Shown: positions 21,205 to 30,292 of the stretch, piece by piece
How positions within the stretch are numbered: position 1 is the stretch's first letter
Layout of the letters: each line of letters opens with the position of its first letter
Assembly: GCA_905221605.1 (NCBI GenBank)
Contig: CAJNDS010000224.1
Location: forward strand, 1,550,559 to 1,598,058
Source of the DNA: Symbiodinium natans
Lineage: Eukaryota; Sar; Dinophyceae; Suessiales; Symbiodiniaceae
DNA: 47,500 nucleotides
Direction: 5' to 3'
Made by a program: the position numbers and the translations under genes
Notes under the pieces: generated by a model
Seen by the model: only the letters and a program-made list of their open reading frames with translations
Database searches by the model: none
What the model was told of the DNA's origin: nothing

Positions 21205-21475
21205 CCGAGTCGGGTGCATGCAAGTGAAGTTCATACAGTTCAAGTCCGTTTACTTCAGATCTATTGAATGCCAATGAAGTGTATAGAGTTGACCACAAGT
21301 GCATGGCATTCAACTCAACACACTTGAGTGCCATGCAGTTCGAGTGCATACACGTCCAGTATACAAGTGCAGTATACAAGTGAGTATGCAACCATATAAG
21401 TGCATACACTTAAGTGCATACACTTGTCCAAGTGCATACAGTTCGAGCGCACAGAGTCAAGTGCATAGACTCAAC
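21205..21475. repeat. Scrambled AAGTGCATACA repeat
   Basis: Irregular repeats of AAGTGCATA, GTGCATACACTT and GAGTCAAGTGCATAGA are related to the 14-bp unit at 18600-18864. The two flank the 42-bp satellite block. Confidence 0.8.
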
Positions 21476-21943
21476 GCACCGCAAATCGATGCTTTCGGGC
21501 CAATCGTCTTCTAGTTTTTTTTTTTGGGGGGGGGATGTTGGACTTCTCCTGTTTGGGGTTTGTTTGGTTTTTGGGCTTTGTCAGCCAAGCATGCCTACGT
21601 TCATCGCAAAGCGGTTGAGGCCCGAAACTCTAAACCCTACAGGTTCTTTGCAGAGAAGCCCTATAAACCAAAAAGCCCTGTTATAAACCCTGTAAGCCCT
21701 GTAAAGCCCTCTAAGCCCAGAAAGCCATATAAGCCCTTGAAACCCTAAAAAGCCTTTAAACCCTGTAAGTTGGGATGTTCCCGCTGAAACTAACTGTCCT
21801 TAATGGGGATTATAGTGGCCCCCACCTGTTTCCTCGCAACGCGTATGCGTTGTAATTTGTTTATTTATACTTTTTTGACTAATTATGCCACAGAAAAATA
21901 GCGACACGCAGCAGCCTCTTTATAATCAACTCCACGCGCCCCA

Positions 21944-21967
21944 TGCACACACACACACACACACACA
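21944..21967. repeat. (CA)n microsatellite
   Basis: About eleven CA dinucleotides in AT-rich sequence. Confidence 0.95.
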
Positions 21968-22208
21968 AACAATTGATATTTGGCTAACTCGTGCATATGC
22001 AAATGATAAATGTGGATATTTTTGGGCACACATGAACATGTCATCCTTTGTTTTGCTACATGCATAAGGGGGGGCAGGTCCCAACCTACAAACCCTATAA
22101 ACCCTGGAACGAACCCTTCAACCCTTTCAACCCTAAACCCTTCGAAGCCCTCGAGGTCCAGATGTCACCGACGCCCACCGCACCTCCACTCTTTGGGTGA
22201 GAGTGGGG

Positions 22209-22312
22209 GGTTTAGGGTTTAGGGTTTCGGGTTTAGGATTTAGGGTTTAGGGTTAGGGTTTAGGGTTTAGGGTTTAGGGTTTAGGATTTAGGGTTTAGGA
22301 TTCAGGGTTTAG

Positions 22313-22348
<36 letters not shown>
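22209..22348 (+). repeat. TTTAGGG array followed by poly(G)
   Basis: About 14 heptamers with variants end in a G run of roughly 34 bases (22314-22348). Confidence 0.95.
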
Positions 22349-22351
<3 letters not shown>

Positions 22352-22860
22352 CGTGTAGGCTTCACTCGGAGCCCTATTCACACTTGTAATTGTCGGGGTT
22401 GTGTCATGTAGCTAGGGTTTGTTGGTCGGGGGCTGGTTAGGGTTTGGGGTTTATATGGGGGGATTACTACTACAAGGCGGCCCCTAATATTTAGGGTACC
22501 CCACTAAGGGACATGACCATACATAGGGTTTATGGGGCTACGGTTGCTGGTTGCTATGGCTTCCTCCCTGCACCGAAGAACTGGTATCCTGGTACCTAAC
22601 CAATACTTGAACTTTAAGCTGTTTAGGTGTCCATATCATGTAGGGACTCAAGAAAAGTATAGACTTTGATTTGGCGGGTTATTGTAGAAGTAAGTCATTC
22701 GCCATCGTTTCCTGGCGAATGTGTCCTTCATATTTTTCCAAACCAAAAGCATAAAGGGTTTAGGGTTTAGGTAGCACCCCACCCCTGCGCCACACACCTC
22801 CCTAAACCCGAAACCTTCTTCCCCCCGCCCAAAACACAACAATGCGTCGCAGGGTATTGG

Positions 22861-22921
22861 CCCTAAACCCTAAACCCTAAACCCTGAACCCTAAACCCTA
22901 AACCCTAAACCCTAAACCCTA
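22861..22921 (-). repeat. (CCCTAAA)n array
   Basis: Eight or nine heptamers directly abut the coding-like island at 22924; the final CCCTAAG supplies its AG acceptor. Confidence 0.95.
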
Positions 22922-22923
22922 AG

Positions 22924-23021
22924 TGGTGAACAAGCAAGGCAGCGCCATGGAGACCTGTGTGGGCGCGAAGCCGGATGCCATGATCAACCCAAGCACGAAC
23001 ACTGGCATGATCAGTGCCCCG
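22924..23021 (+). CDS. Coding-like island, possibly aquaporin loop C
   Basis: After CCCTAAG (22917-22923) the frame reads TG|VNKQGSAMETCVGAKPDAM and continues INPSTNTGMISAP, ending before a GC (23022-23023). MINPSTNTG resembles the loop between spans 3 and 4 in algal MIPs; copy A has ATNMPAPGQGPSS there. CCCTAAA flanks it directly on the left and TTTAGGG on the right. If real it belongs to a diverged copy between copies 0 and A. Confidence 0.4.
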
Positions 23022-23031
23022 GCAGCTTGTA

Positions 23032-23105
23032 GGGTTTAGGGTTTAGGGTTTAGGGTTTAGGGTTGAGGGTTTAGGGTTTAGGGTTTAGGGTTTAGGGTTT
23101 AGGGT
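23032..23105 (+). repeat. (TTTAGGG)n array
   Basis: About ten heptamers start ten bases after the end of the 22924-23021 island. Confidence 0.95.
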
Positions 23106-23717
23106 ATACGGTTAGGCTCTAAGGACTCTTCTTTTCGCGAGTTTGGGCCCACAGGCCTTCTGATGTAAAGTTTTTGGGCTGCTTTGAGCCTAAGGGTTAG
23201 GGTTCAAGGTTTACGGGAGGCACAGGATGGTGATGCATGCCTATCTCCCGGAAATCCTGAAGCCTACCCCTTTTGCTCCCACCCCCCTCCCCGGCCCAAA
23301 TCTGAGACCCTAAACCCTGAACCCTAAACCCTAAACCCTGGGCCGGCTCTTGTATGGCTTATTGCTAGTATCCCCGAAAGAACACCCAATCCACACACAC
23401 ACACACCAATATTCAGAAAGAGCCTTTTGCATGTATGTATATATATAAACAGATATCATTGGGTGAATTGGCACCATGAAACCTCCAAGTAGTATTCTGC
23501 GCAGCACGTCTAACTTAGGGTTTACTGCGTAGTACATGGGATAACGCTAGAGGGTAAATCCTAAAATCGCTGGATGTTGTACGTGTGCTTTCAACCTTGA
23601 GGTGCGGGGTTTAGGGATTAGGTTTTAGGGTGTGGGGTTTAGGGTTTAGGGTGTCGAGTGTAGGGCAGATGTTTGCAAGTTTTGAAAGAGTTAAATGCTT
23701 AGAGCTCAAGGATTCCG

Positions 23718-23852
23718 ACCCTACCCTAAATTAAACTGCTAAAACTTATCCCCCCCCCCACCCCACAACCCCCAAGTCCTTATGACCCTACCCTAAATTA
23801 AACTGCTAAAACTTATCCCCCCCCCCCACCCCACAAACCCCAAGTCCTTATG
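23718..23852 (+). repeat. 67-bp perfect tandem duplication
   Basis: ACCCTACCCTAAATTAAACT...AAGTCCTTATG occurs twice in immediate succession (23718-23784 and 23785-23852). The copies differ only in the length of a C run and one base near CACAA. This looks like a recent duplication. Confidence 0.93.
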
Positions 23853-24520
23853 CAACCGAGGCTTAACAAGCTCTGTTCGTTTGCCACTTTGGCTGTGGTG
23901 CCTTCTTCTGAGATATGTTTTTTTGCATCCCTTCATCAAGTACCACGTCTAGGAGCCCAAGAGGCTCCCCCCGTTTTGAGCCAGGTGCAGGTTCCCGATA
24001 GTTAGGGCTTAGGCCTTAGGGCTTAGGGCTTTAGGGCTTAGGCCTTAGGGCTTAGGGCTTAGGGTTTAGGGTTTAGGGTTTAGGGTTCAGGGTTGTAGTT
24101 TCATGGTCCCGCAATACGGTCCCTTACCCTCTTGAAAGGATTCCGAGGGCCTCATGTGCTGTGGTACTTGAGCTCCTGCCAAAGATGAAGCATAGCTCTG
24201 AAATCTTTGGAGTTTGACTCTTCGCGATTCCTGGTCCAGCTCGTCAAAGTAGCAGTGCCAGGGTCGTTTCTGTTTCCGATTTCCTGGGTTCCCTCTTTCG
24301 AACATGGGATTGGGGTTTAGTGTGTAACAGATTATCCAGTGCAACCTTCATACTCCTAAAGAGGTGGAACATGTAGGTGGAATTAAGGTACCCTCTCCCT
24401 CAAAACCTATGGGTCTATAGGTAAACCCTTAGGCTCAGAATGACCCATATATACCTGATATAGACTAGCCAGCCCTTAAAACTGCTGAGGGTTTAGGGTT
24501 TAGGGTTTAGGGTTCCTCTC

Positions 24521-24630
24521 TTCAGTTCCTGGGGAACCCGGCTTTGCTGCAGGGCTCGGCCCTAGTACGGCACTCGGCGAACTTTTTGGCTACTTCTGGT
24601 CATCCGAGTCTGGGTCTAGGATGACTTGGA
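24521..24630 (+). CDS. Coding-like island, unrecognised
   Basis: Frame EPGFAAGLGPSTALGELFGYFW continues SSESGS in a 110-bp island between two TTTAGGG tracts. STALGELFGYFW could be a membrane-helix start like span 4 of an aquaporin, but the other frame (FLGNPALLQGSALVRH) is also open. Confidence 0.2.
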
Positions 24631-24814
24631 TTTAGGGTTTAGGGTTTAGGGTGTGGGGTGCGTGCGGCATAGCGAGCATAGATCATGCGAGTGAAGGTTG
24701 TGCAGTATCTTCGACATGTCTTGTCATCACAGGGTTGCTACTTTGGGACAGACAAATGATCTCGCAACGGCAAAGAGCTCACTTAGATCCAGTGTATAAT
24801 GGGCAACAGATCTT

Positions 24815-25087
24815 TCATTGCAGACCGCGCAGAACGGAATGTCCACGGTGTTCGCCCATTCCTCGCGCTCTCACGCAATAAGCAACAAAGCATAGTAATA
24901 GAAGAAGGGTGAGGGAGTAGACTAGGAACACGAGTTGATAAATGCATACAAAGAATGTTCGAGGACTGAAGCAGCCGCTGGCTGTAGTCGCATAGAAGTG
25001 CCGTATCGTGCGGGCAGCGATGGCTGCCGCACGATTGTATGACCTTATCTCCAGTAGCTCTTGGTACAGCCCCAGCCCCACAGTTGC
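24815..25087 (-). CDS. Candidate terminal exon with a membrane helix, minus strand
   Basis: On the minus strand an acceptor GGTTTAG is followed by 91 codons beginning ATVGLGLYQELLEIRSYNRA and ending at TGA (24815-24817). The segment is in frame from its first base. It contains a basic amphipathic stretch, then the hydrophobic run FLVYSLTLLLLLCFVAYCV followed by RARG, as in a tail-anchored or last membrane span. The region 24650-25140 is free of telomeric repeats. I do not recognise the family. An overlapping frame (24783-25136) is open but has poorer composition. Confidence 0.4.
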   Translation of the reverse strand, partial: ATVGLGLYQELLEIRSYNRAAAIAARTIRHFYATTASGCFSPRTFFVCIYQLVFLVYSLTLLLLLCFVAYCVRARGMGEHRGHSVLRGLQ

Positions 25088-25282
25088 CTAAACCAAGTGA
25101 GTGGTGCCGAAACTCCACATGTCCGATGAGCCACACGTTGCCCTAAACCCTATAAACCTCAAAACCCTAATCCTAGTGGCCTGTTGGTTCTTAAAACTCC
25201 ACGCGTCCCTTGAGGCGCCATGCGTTGCCCGAATTCCACTACACCCAAAAACCTACATGAACCCTAAACCAGGGTTTAGGGT

Positions 25283-25385
25283 CTACATAGCCCTAAACCC
25301 TAAACCCTAAACCCTAAACCCTAAACCCTAAACCCTAAACCCTAAACCCTAAACCCTAAACCCTAAACCCTAAACCCTAAACCTA
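25283..25385 (-). repeat. (CCCTAAA)n array
   Basis: About 15 heptamers. A GGGTTTAGGG word lies just upstream in the opposite orientation, so a head-to-head fold-back is possible. Confidence 0.95.
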
Positions 25386-26048
25386 AAAATAGGGCTTAGG
25401 GCCCTACATCCTCATCACCTCTTTGGCAACTTGGTGCTGGGAAGGGTACCTGCACCTGCACAGGAACTTCCCTCAAAGAGGGGCTTCTCCGTAGCTCTGA
25501 AAGCCAGAACGGGTTTAGGGTTTAGGGTTTAGGGTTTGGGGCTTAGGGTTTGGGGTTTGAGGTTTAGGGTTTAACACCCTCTCATGTAGAGGTAACCCTA
25601 AACTCGAAAACTCAGAATCTTGGACGTGGTCTTTGTTTCGGGAGGTGAGAGGGTATGTCTAGCAGACGGCAATTAGGAAGAGTTTTTCGTCGCGGGGGCT
25701 CCTTGCAGGTCTGATTTCGGTCTACCCTACCTGTGATCCTAAATCCCTCCAACTCCCATGTTGAAACCGGATTCCTAAACCCTAAACCCGTCCACTGTAG
25801 GCAAAAAAGAACCCCAACCCTAACAACGCCTCAAGCAGTAGGCGGCCATTAGAGACCTTAATCAAGCCAACGCATAACCCTGAAACCCCAAAACCGTGAA
25901 GGTATCCATAGGTACTTGGAGGTTCTTGGGTAGTTAAGCTTAGTGGCATGGTAACTATAGTGACATCTGCTTGTAATTGTGGCACCTTCATTTTCAAGGC
26001 AGGGTTTGTGGTTTAGGGTTTAGGGTTTACGGTCGTCTTGGGGTCCCT

Positions 26049-26155
26049 GCGAGCAGCATGGCGGTCAGCCAGCTAAAGCCCTGCCCCAAAGACGGGACGT
26101 GTTTCAAGTGTCATTGCGAAAACAGGAACTGGTGCTCCGAAGCATAGCTCCACCC
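26049..26155 (+). CDS. Cysteine-rich coding-like island
   Basis: Frame SSMAVSQLKPCPKDGTCFKC continues HCENRNWCSEA to TAG (26143-26145). Five cysteines fall in 20 codons. It follows TTTAGGG words and has an in-frame ATG at 26069. I recognise no domain, and it is too short for certainty. Confidence 0.22.
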
Positions 26156-26560
26156 TGAACCCCAAATCCAAAGCTATAATCTACAAACCCTCAACCTTAA
26201 AACCCCAAAGCCCCTTGACCCCAAACCACGGTCCCTAAAGAATCTTCAGGATCAGACCTATAGGCCGATAGGGCTCCTAAATTGAAGAAAGGCCAGAACC
26301 CTTCAGCCTTTCCCCTTGAACCTCCACTGGAGTCTCTACATTTCGGTTTTCTTCTGGGTCACAAACCCCTAAACCCTCGAAACCCTAGGGTTTAGGGATT
26401 GTTTAGGCTTTAGGGTTTAGGGTTTAGGGTAGGATTGCCGTCCTCGGACGGAAGTACCCCCACAGGCCAAAAAAGTCCCAGACCCTACTGGGACGTTCAG
26501 GGCACTTAACCTCAACTCGATGGGTAGTTGTCACCCAGTTGCAGTGTTAGCTGGGTGTGA

Positions 26561-26651
26561 GCCCTAAACCCTAAACCCTAAACCCTAAACCCTAAACCCT
26601 AAACCCTAAACCCTAAACCCTAAACCCTAAACCCTAAACCCTAAACCCTAA
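26561..26651 (-). repeat. (CCCTAAA)n array
   Basis: Thirteen heptamers end CCCTAAG at the edge of a coding-like island. Confidence 0.95.
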
Positions 26652-26693
26652 GTGAAGCCCTGCGTGTCTCTGCAGTCGCTGAGCCTGGGCAAG

Positions 26694-26793
26694 CCTGAAG
26701 AACATGACGGAGGCGGACGACCAGTTTCTCAGGGGCCAGAAAGTAGAGCTGACTACAGGGCTCGAAATGCTTGCTAATAGTCTTCCCTCATAG
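26694..26793 (+). CDS. Coding-like island, possible terminal exon
   Basis: Frame C|LKNMTEADDQFLRGQKVE continues LTTGLEMLANSLPS to TAG (26791-26793). An alternative frame from the CCCTAAG acceptor (VKPCVSLQSLSLGKPEE...) is open to a TAA about 120 bases on. Both look protein-like, which weakens each. Confidence 0.22.
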
Positions 26794-27217
26794 TCCCTGA
26801 ATCATTAAGCCCGCGTAACCCCAAAACTCTTTTCTAATTTGCCCCTACATTAGGGTCTTGGGGTTTTGGGTTGTTCGGGTTTGCAGTTCAGGGCAGATTG
26901 ATTTGCCCTTCGGAAATTTAGGGTTTCGGTTTTCGGGTTTTGGGGTGTTAGGGTTTAGGGTAGGAAGCATACCAATGCCGACGCTGCATTTCCCGAAGCC
27001 CTAAAACCTCCTACCGTTTAAAGATGCAGATCCTGGGAGACTACCCTGTAGCCCTAAGGTTGTAGCCTTGGATTTGGGGCCTCTCCTGGATTTGGGGGCC
27101 CCTCCTCTCAGGGAATATAAGGGCCAAACTAGGCGTACACTACGGGAAACCTTAAGAGGTACAATCTTCAGCAGAGGTGGCTTTAGGATTTGTAGGTCAC
27201 CCTAGGTAGGGTCCAGT

Positions 27218-27345
27218 GTTTGCTTGGTGGGCCGCTTTCGAGTGCCGTTTCTGTGCGCATCCAGGACACAATCCTTTCCTCGAGTTGAAGTGTGCCGGCC
27301 GGTGTTTCTCTGCATACCTCAACACCTCATCCCGGTCCCAAATCC
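27218..27345 (+). CDS. Cysteine-rich coding-like island
   Basis: Frame FAWWAAFECRFCAHPGHNPF, then LELKCAGRCFSAYLN, runs into CCCTCAAACCC repeats. Four cysteines in a CxxC...CxxxC arrangement suggest a possible metal site. No neighbouring exon could be joined. Confidence 0.22.
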
Positions 27346-27615
27346 TAAACCCTCAAGCCCCTCCCTGCCCCTCCCCTGCCCTCGAACCCTCAAACCCTCA
27401 AACCCTCGAACTCTAGCAGAAGTCGGCTGAGTGACGGGTCTCTGCACCACCAAGTTAAGGTGCGAATGTCCCTGTCGCAGAGTACAGCCCTTGGTATCCT
27501 GGTTACGAGCCCCTTCGGGGGATATAGGGCTTCAGGGTGTAGGGTTCAGGGTTTTGGGTTTTGGGGGTTTAGGGGGGAGTCCAGGGGTTCAAGCCCTGGG
27601 CCCAAGATGAGTTTA

Positions 27616-27673
27616 GAGGGTTTAGGGTTTAGGGTTTAGGGTTTAGGGTTTAGGGTTTAGGGTTTAGGGTTTA
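27616..27673 (+). repeat. (TTTAGGG)n array
   Basis: Eight perfect heptamers. Confidence 0.95.
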
Positions 27674-28513
27674 GTGACGTGTTTAGGGCAAGTGTTATAT
27701 CCATTTTAGGGCACTTGCAACCCTACTTGTAGGTACGCTTGAACCTTCAAGAAGGGTTGAGGGCATCTAAACCCCAAGCCCCACACACTACACTATACTC
27801 TTGGGCGCCCTCCTTTGTAAGCCAGGCCTTGTCTACCTCAGCCTCACGTTTGGGGTTTAGGCTTCAGGGTTTAGGGTTACCTTCATTTGAGGCTACTCTA
27901 GGCATACCCGGTACTTGGAGGCCGGGGAGGTCTAGGTCGGGTGATAAAAGAGCTTCGTATCTGGTCAAGAACACCCAAAACCCTAAACCCTAGTTCCTAC
28001 TTCCTGCCTCTAATTACCAATGAACCTCCAAGTTAAGCTCACAAGCATACGAGCTGCTGGGTTCAGGCTTAGGGTTTAGCTACCACCCTTGGCCCCACAC
28101 CCGGGACTTACGGTTTTTTTTTCAAAAGAAAGCCCTACACAATCCCGCAAAGCAATATTTGGGGCATATAAGGCTCCCATTCCCCCCAGTTACGTACTAA
28201 TAAGAACTTGAAAGGCAAGATTCTGTTTAGGGTTGTCGATCGTTGTTTGTTGATTGGGGGGACTTCGAGTTGTGGGATCTGCTCCTACACCCTAAACCCT
28301 AAACACTAAACCCTAGCCCTAAACCCTAAACCCCAAACCCCAAACCCTAAACCCTCAACCCCCTTTTTGGGGGGTATATAGGGTATGGCTCTAGGTAAGT
28401 TTCGAGCTTGCGACTCCCGGTGCACGCAGCCGGCCCAAGCCAACCCGCTGTGAAAACAGTTCACTTGCGGCCGTCGGCACAAAGCACCACCACGCAAACG
28501 CCGCGCTTCGGCA

Positions 28514-28631
28514 CACCATATGGGGGTTTACGAAAACAAGGGACCCCTAATATAGACCCCCAAATAGTAGGATTCCCTTATGATAAGGACCCCAAGAAGG
28601 TACCCCCAATTTCGGAAGCCCCCATATGGTG
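28514..28631. repeat. 118-bp element with perfect terminal inverted repeats
   Basis: CACCATATGGGGG at 28514-28526 is the exact complement of CCCCCATATGGTG at 28619-28631. The interior has GGACCCCTAATATAGACCCC and TTATGATAAGG. A diverged copy in the opposite orientation lies at 33290-33386 and shares TTATGATAAGG and the GTAAACCCCCAT end. It looks like a miniature inverted-repeat transposable element (MITE). Confidence 0.85.
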
Positions 28632-28669
28632 ACGTGTCGACGCTAAACCCTAATCCCTAAGCATCCGCG

Positions 28670-28756
28670 TGCGTATAGAGTATATACTTGGGCTTGAAAG
28701 GTTCCTACATACTAGTTGTAGGGCCCAAGTATACACGAAAAGGTACCTGGATCCTT
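28670..28756 (+). repeat. Fold-back element, TATACTTGGGC family
   Basis: TATATACTTGGGC at the left pairs with GCCCAAGTATACA at the right, with GGTTCCTACATA between. Related copies lie at 32485-32578 (opposite orientation) and 46421-46522. Confidence 0.8.
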
Positions 28757-29177
28757 CTGGCAATGCCCGCAAGCTTTGAAGCCTGAAACGCCAAACCAGA
28801 AAATCTGCTCCTTATCTGGTGGCACCCCTCAAGAACCTTGGGGGCCAAAAGAACCCTAAACGGGTTTGAGGGTTCATACACCTAGACTTACAGTAGTAGA
28901 GGGTACATGACCCCAATGTTAGGGTTATGTAGTCCCCAAGGAACTGACCCACCTAGCAAAAAAATGAGCTCAGTACCTCAAACAAGTCGGGAACAATCTA
29001 GGGCCCTACCAAGGGATGTCTGTGGAGGGCATGTAGGTTACTCTAGGCAAACGCTTCTGCTCCCTGGAAGACTCAGCTCGCTCAAGTTTATGGAATTAGC
29101 TGCCTCCCTCCCCTGCCCCCCTAAGCCCTATACCCTATACCCTAAACCCTAAACCCGAAACACTAAACCCTAACTCC

Positions 29178-29194
29178 TCCCCCCCCCAAAAAAA
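29178..29194. repeat. Poly(C)-poly(A) junction
   Basis: About ten C then seven A residues, one of seven such junctions in the window. Confidence 0.85.
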
Positions 29195-29262
29195 GAAACA
29201 AGCTAAACAGTCTTTAGGGTCTGGGGCTTCATGTGTTTGGGATGTTTTTGCGTGACCCGCAG

Positions 29263-29424
29263 GGAACGGAGGGGGTGATTACCATTCCTATTTTTTGTAC
29301 TGCATGGTATGATGCTCGTGCTTTATGGGAGGATACTGATGTCCGTATCATGCGAAATTGTGGATCCTCTCTGGCAGTCAGCAACGCTGGCTCTCTTGCG
29401 CAGTGTTATATTGCTGTGGTTTGA
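29263..29424 (+). CDS. Coding-like island with different base composition
   Basis: After CCGCAG (29257-29262) the frame reads GTEGVITIPIFCTAWYDARA, then LWEDTDVRIMRNCGSS and SLAQCYIAVV, to TGA (29422-29424). Codons favour T at third positions, unlike the C/G-rich aquaporin exons. Composition is protein-like, but I recognise no family. A minus-strand frame (29323-29535) overlaps it. Confidence 0.33.
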   Translation, partial: GTEGVITIPIFCTAWYDARALWEDTDVRIMRNCGSSLAVSNAGSLAQCYIAVV

Positions 29425-30201
29425 GTTCGGAGGTATTAAGATTGTGTTTTCATGTGGGCTTTCGGCTTCAGGGTTGAGGGATTCATGAGCTTCAGGTTTA
29501 GATTTCAGGATTTTTTGCAAGTGCATTGTGCACAATGCACCCCCTTGACTGCCTCCGCTCAGGAGCTATTGCCATGTGACCCGGGCAGCAATGAAGGGTC
29601 CTCGAACAGGAAGGTGTAGTACAGGTGCAAGTACCAGAATAGCAACTAGGACCCAGGGCCTGTTCCCTGTATAAGCCCCTTTAAGCCAAAAAGGGTACCC
29701 TTTTGATTCCTAGGTCCTGGGTCTAGACAAATCTCCGACTGCAGTATTTGGTGAGTGAAGTGCCCTATACGTCCACTTCACTATACCTCCCCTTCACACC
29801 TTGCCCCTACGCCCACACTCTGCGTTTAAACTAGGACCGCACGTAGACGCCAATTATAGGGGAATCGCCCTTTAAAAGGGCCGCCAAAAAGCGATCCTCC
29901 TTACAGATTGGTTCTCAAAGACCCCGGTAACCCCTCCGGATGGAGTTTTCGACGGGGGGGGGGGAGGTGCACCCGCATCGGGCCCAAATACTGAATTTAT
30001 CAAGTTCGAAACCCCCCACCCCCTATAACCTTAACCTAAACTCAGGCAAATCAAATCTGGACCTCTAGAACCTACCTAGACTGATCGACTGTGCTTTTGA
30101 GAAACGGCAGGTGCCTTATTGACTGGTGCACTCCTCCAGGGGAATTCTGAGCCTAAACCCTAATAAACCCTAAACCCTAAACCCTAAACCTTAAACCCAA
30201 G

Positions 30202-30292
30202 GGTGATCCACTTGCTATGGGGCGGCATCAAGCGCACGATCACCGGCCACGAGACCGAGCCAAAGCCCCCGACCCCTCGCATTGACATGAAG
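30202..30292 (+). CDS. Copy A exon 1: cytoplasmic N-terminal segment
   Basis: Acceptor CCCAAG, then G|VIHLLWGGIKRTITGHETEP and KPPTPRIDMK; donor AAG|GC at 30293. Copy B has a matching exon (45804) with the same starting phase, WG at the same place, DMK at the end and the same AAG|GC donor. It is fifteen bases longer than in copy B, an exact codon multiple. CCCTAAA lies on the left and TTTAGGG on the right. Confidence 0.75.

Noticed and set aside
27790-27850. GLVYLSLTFG as an aquaporin span-2 exon
   Set aside because: It lies just before copy A, out of the expected exon order, has no supporting neighbour, and the match is only a few hydrophobic residues.
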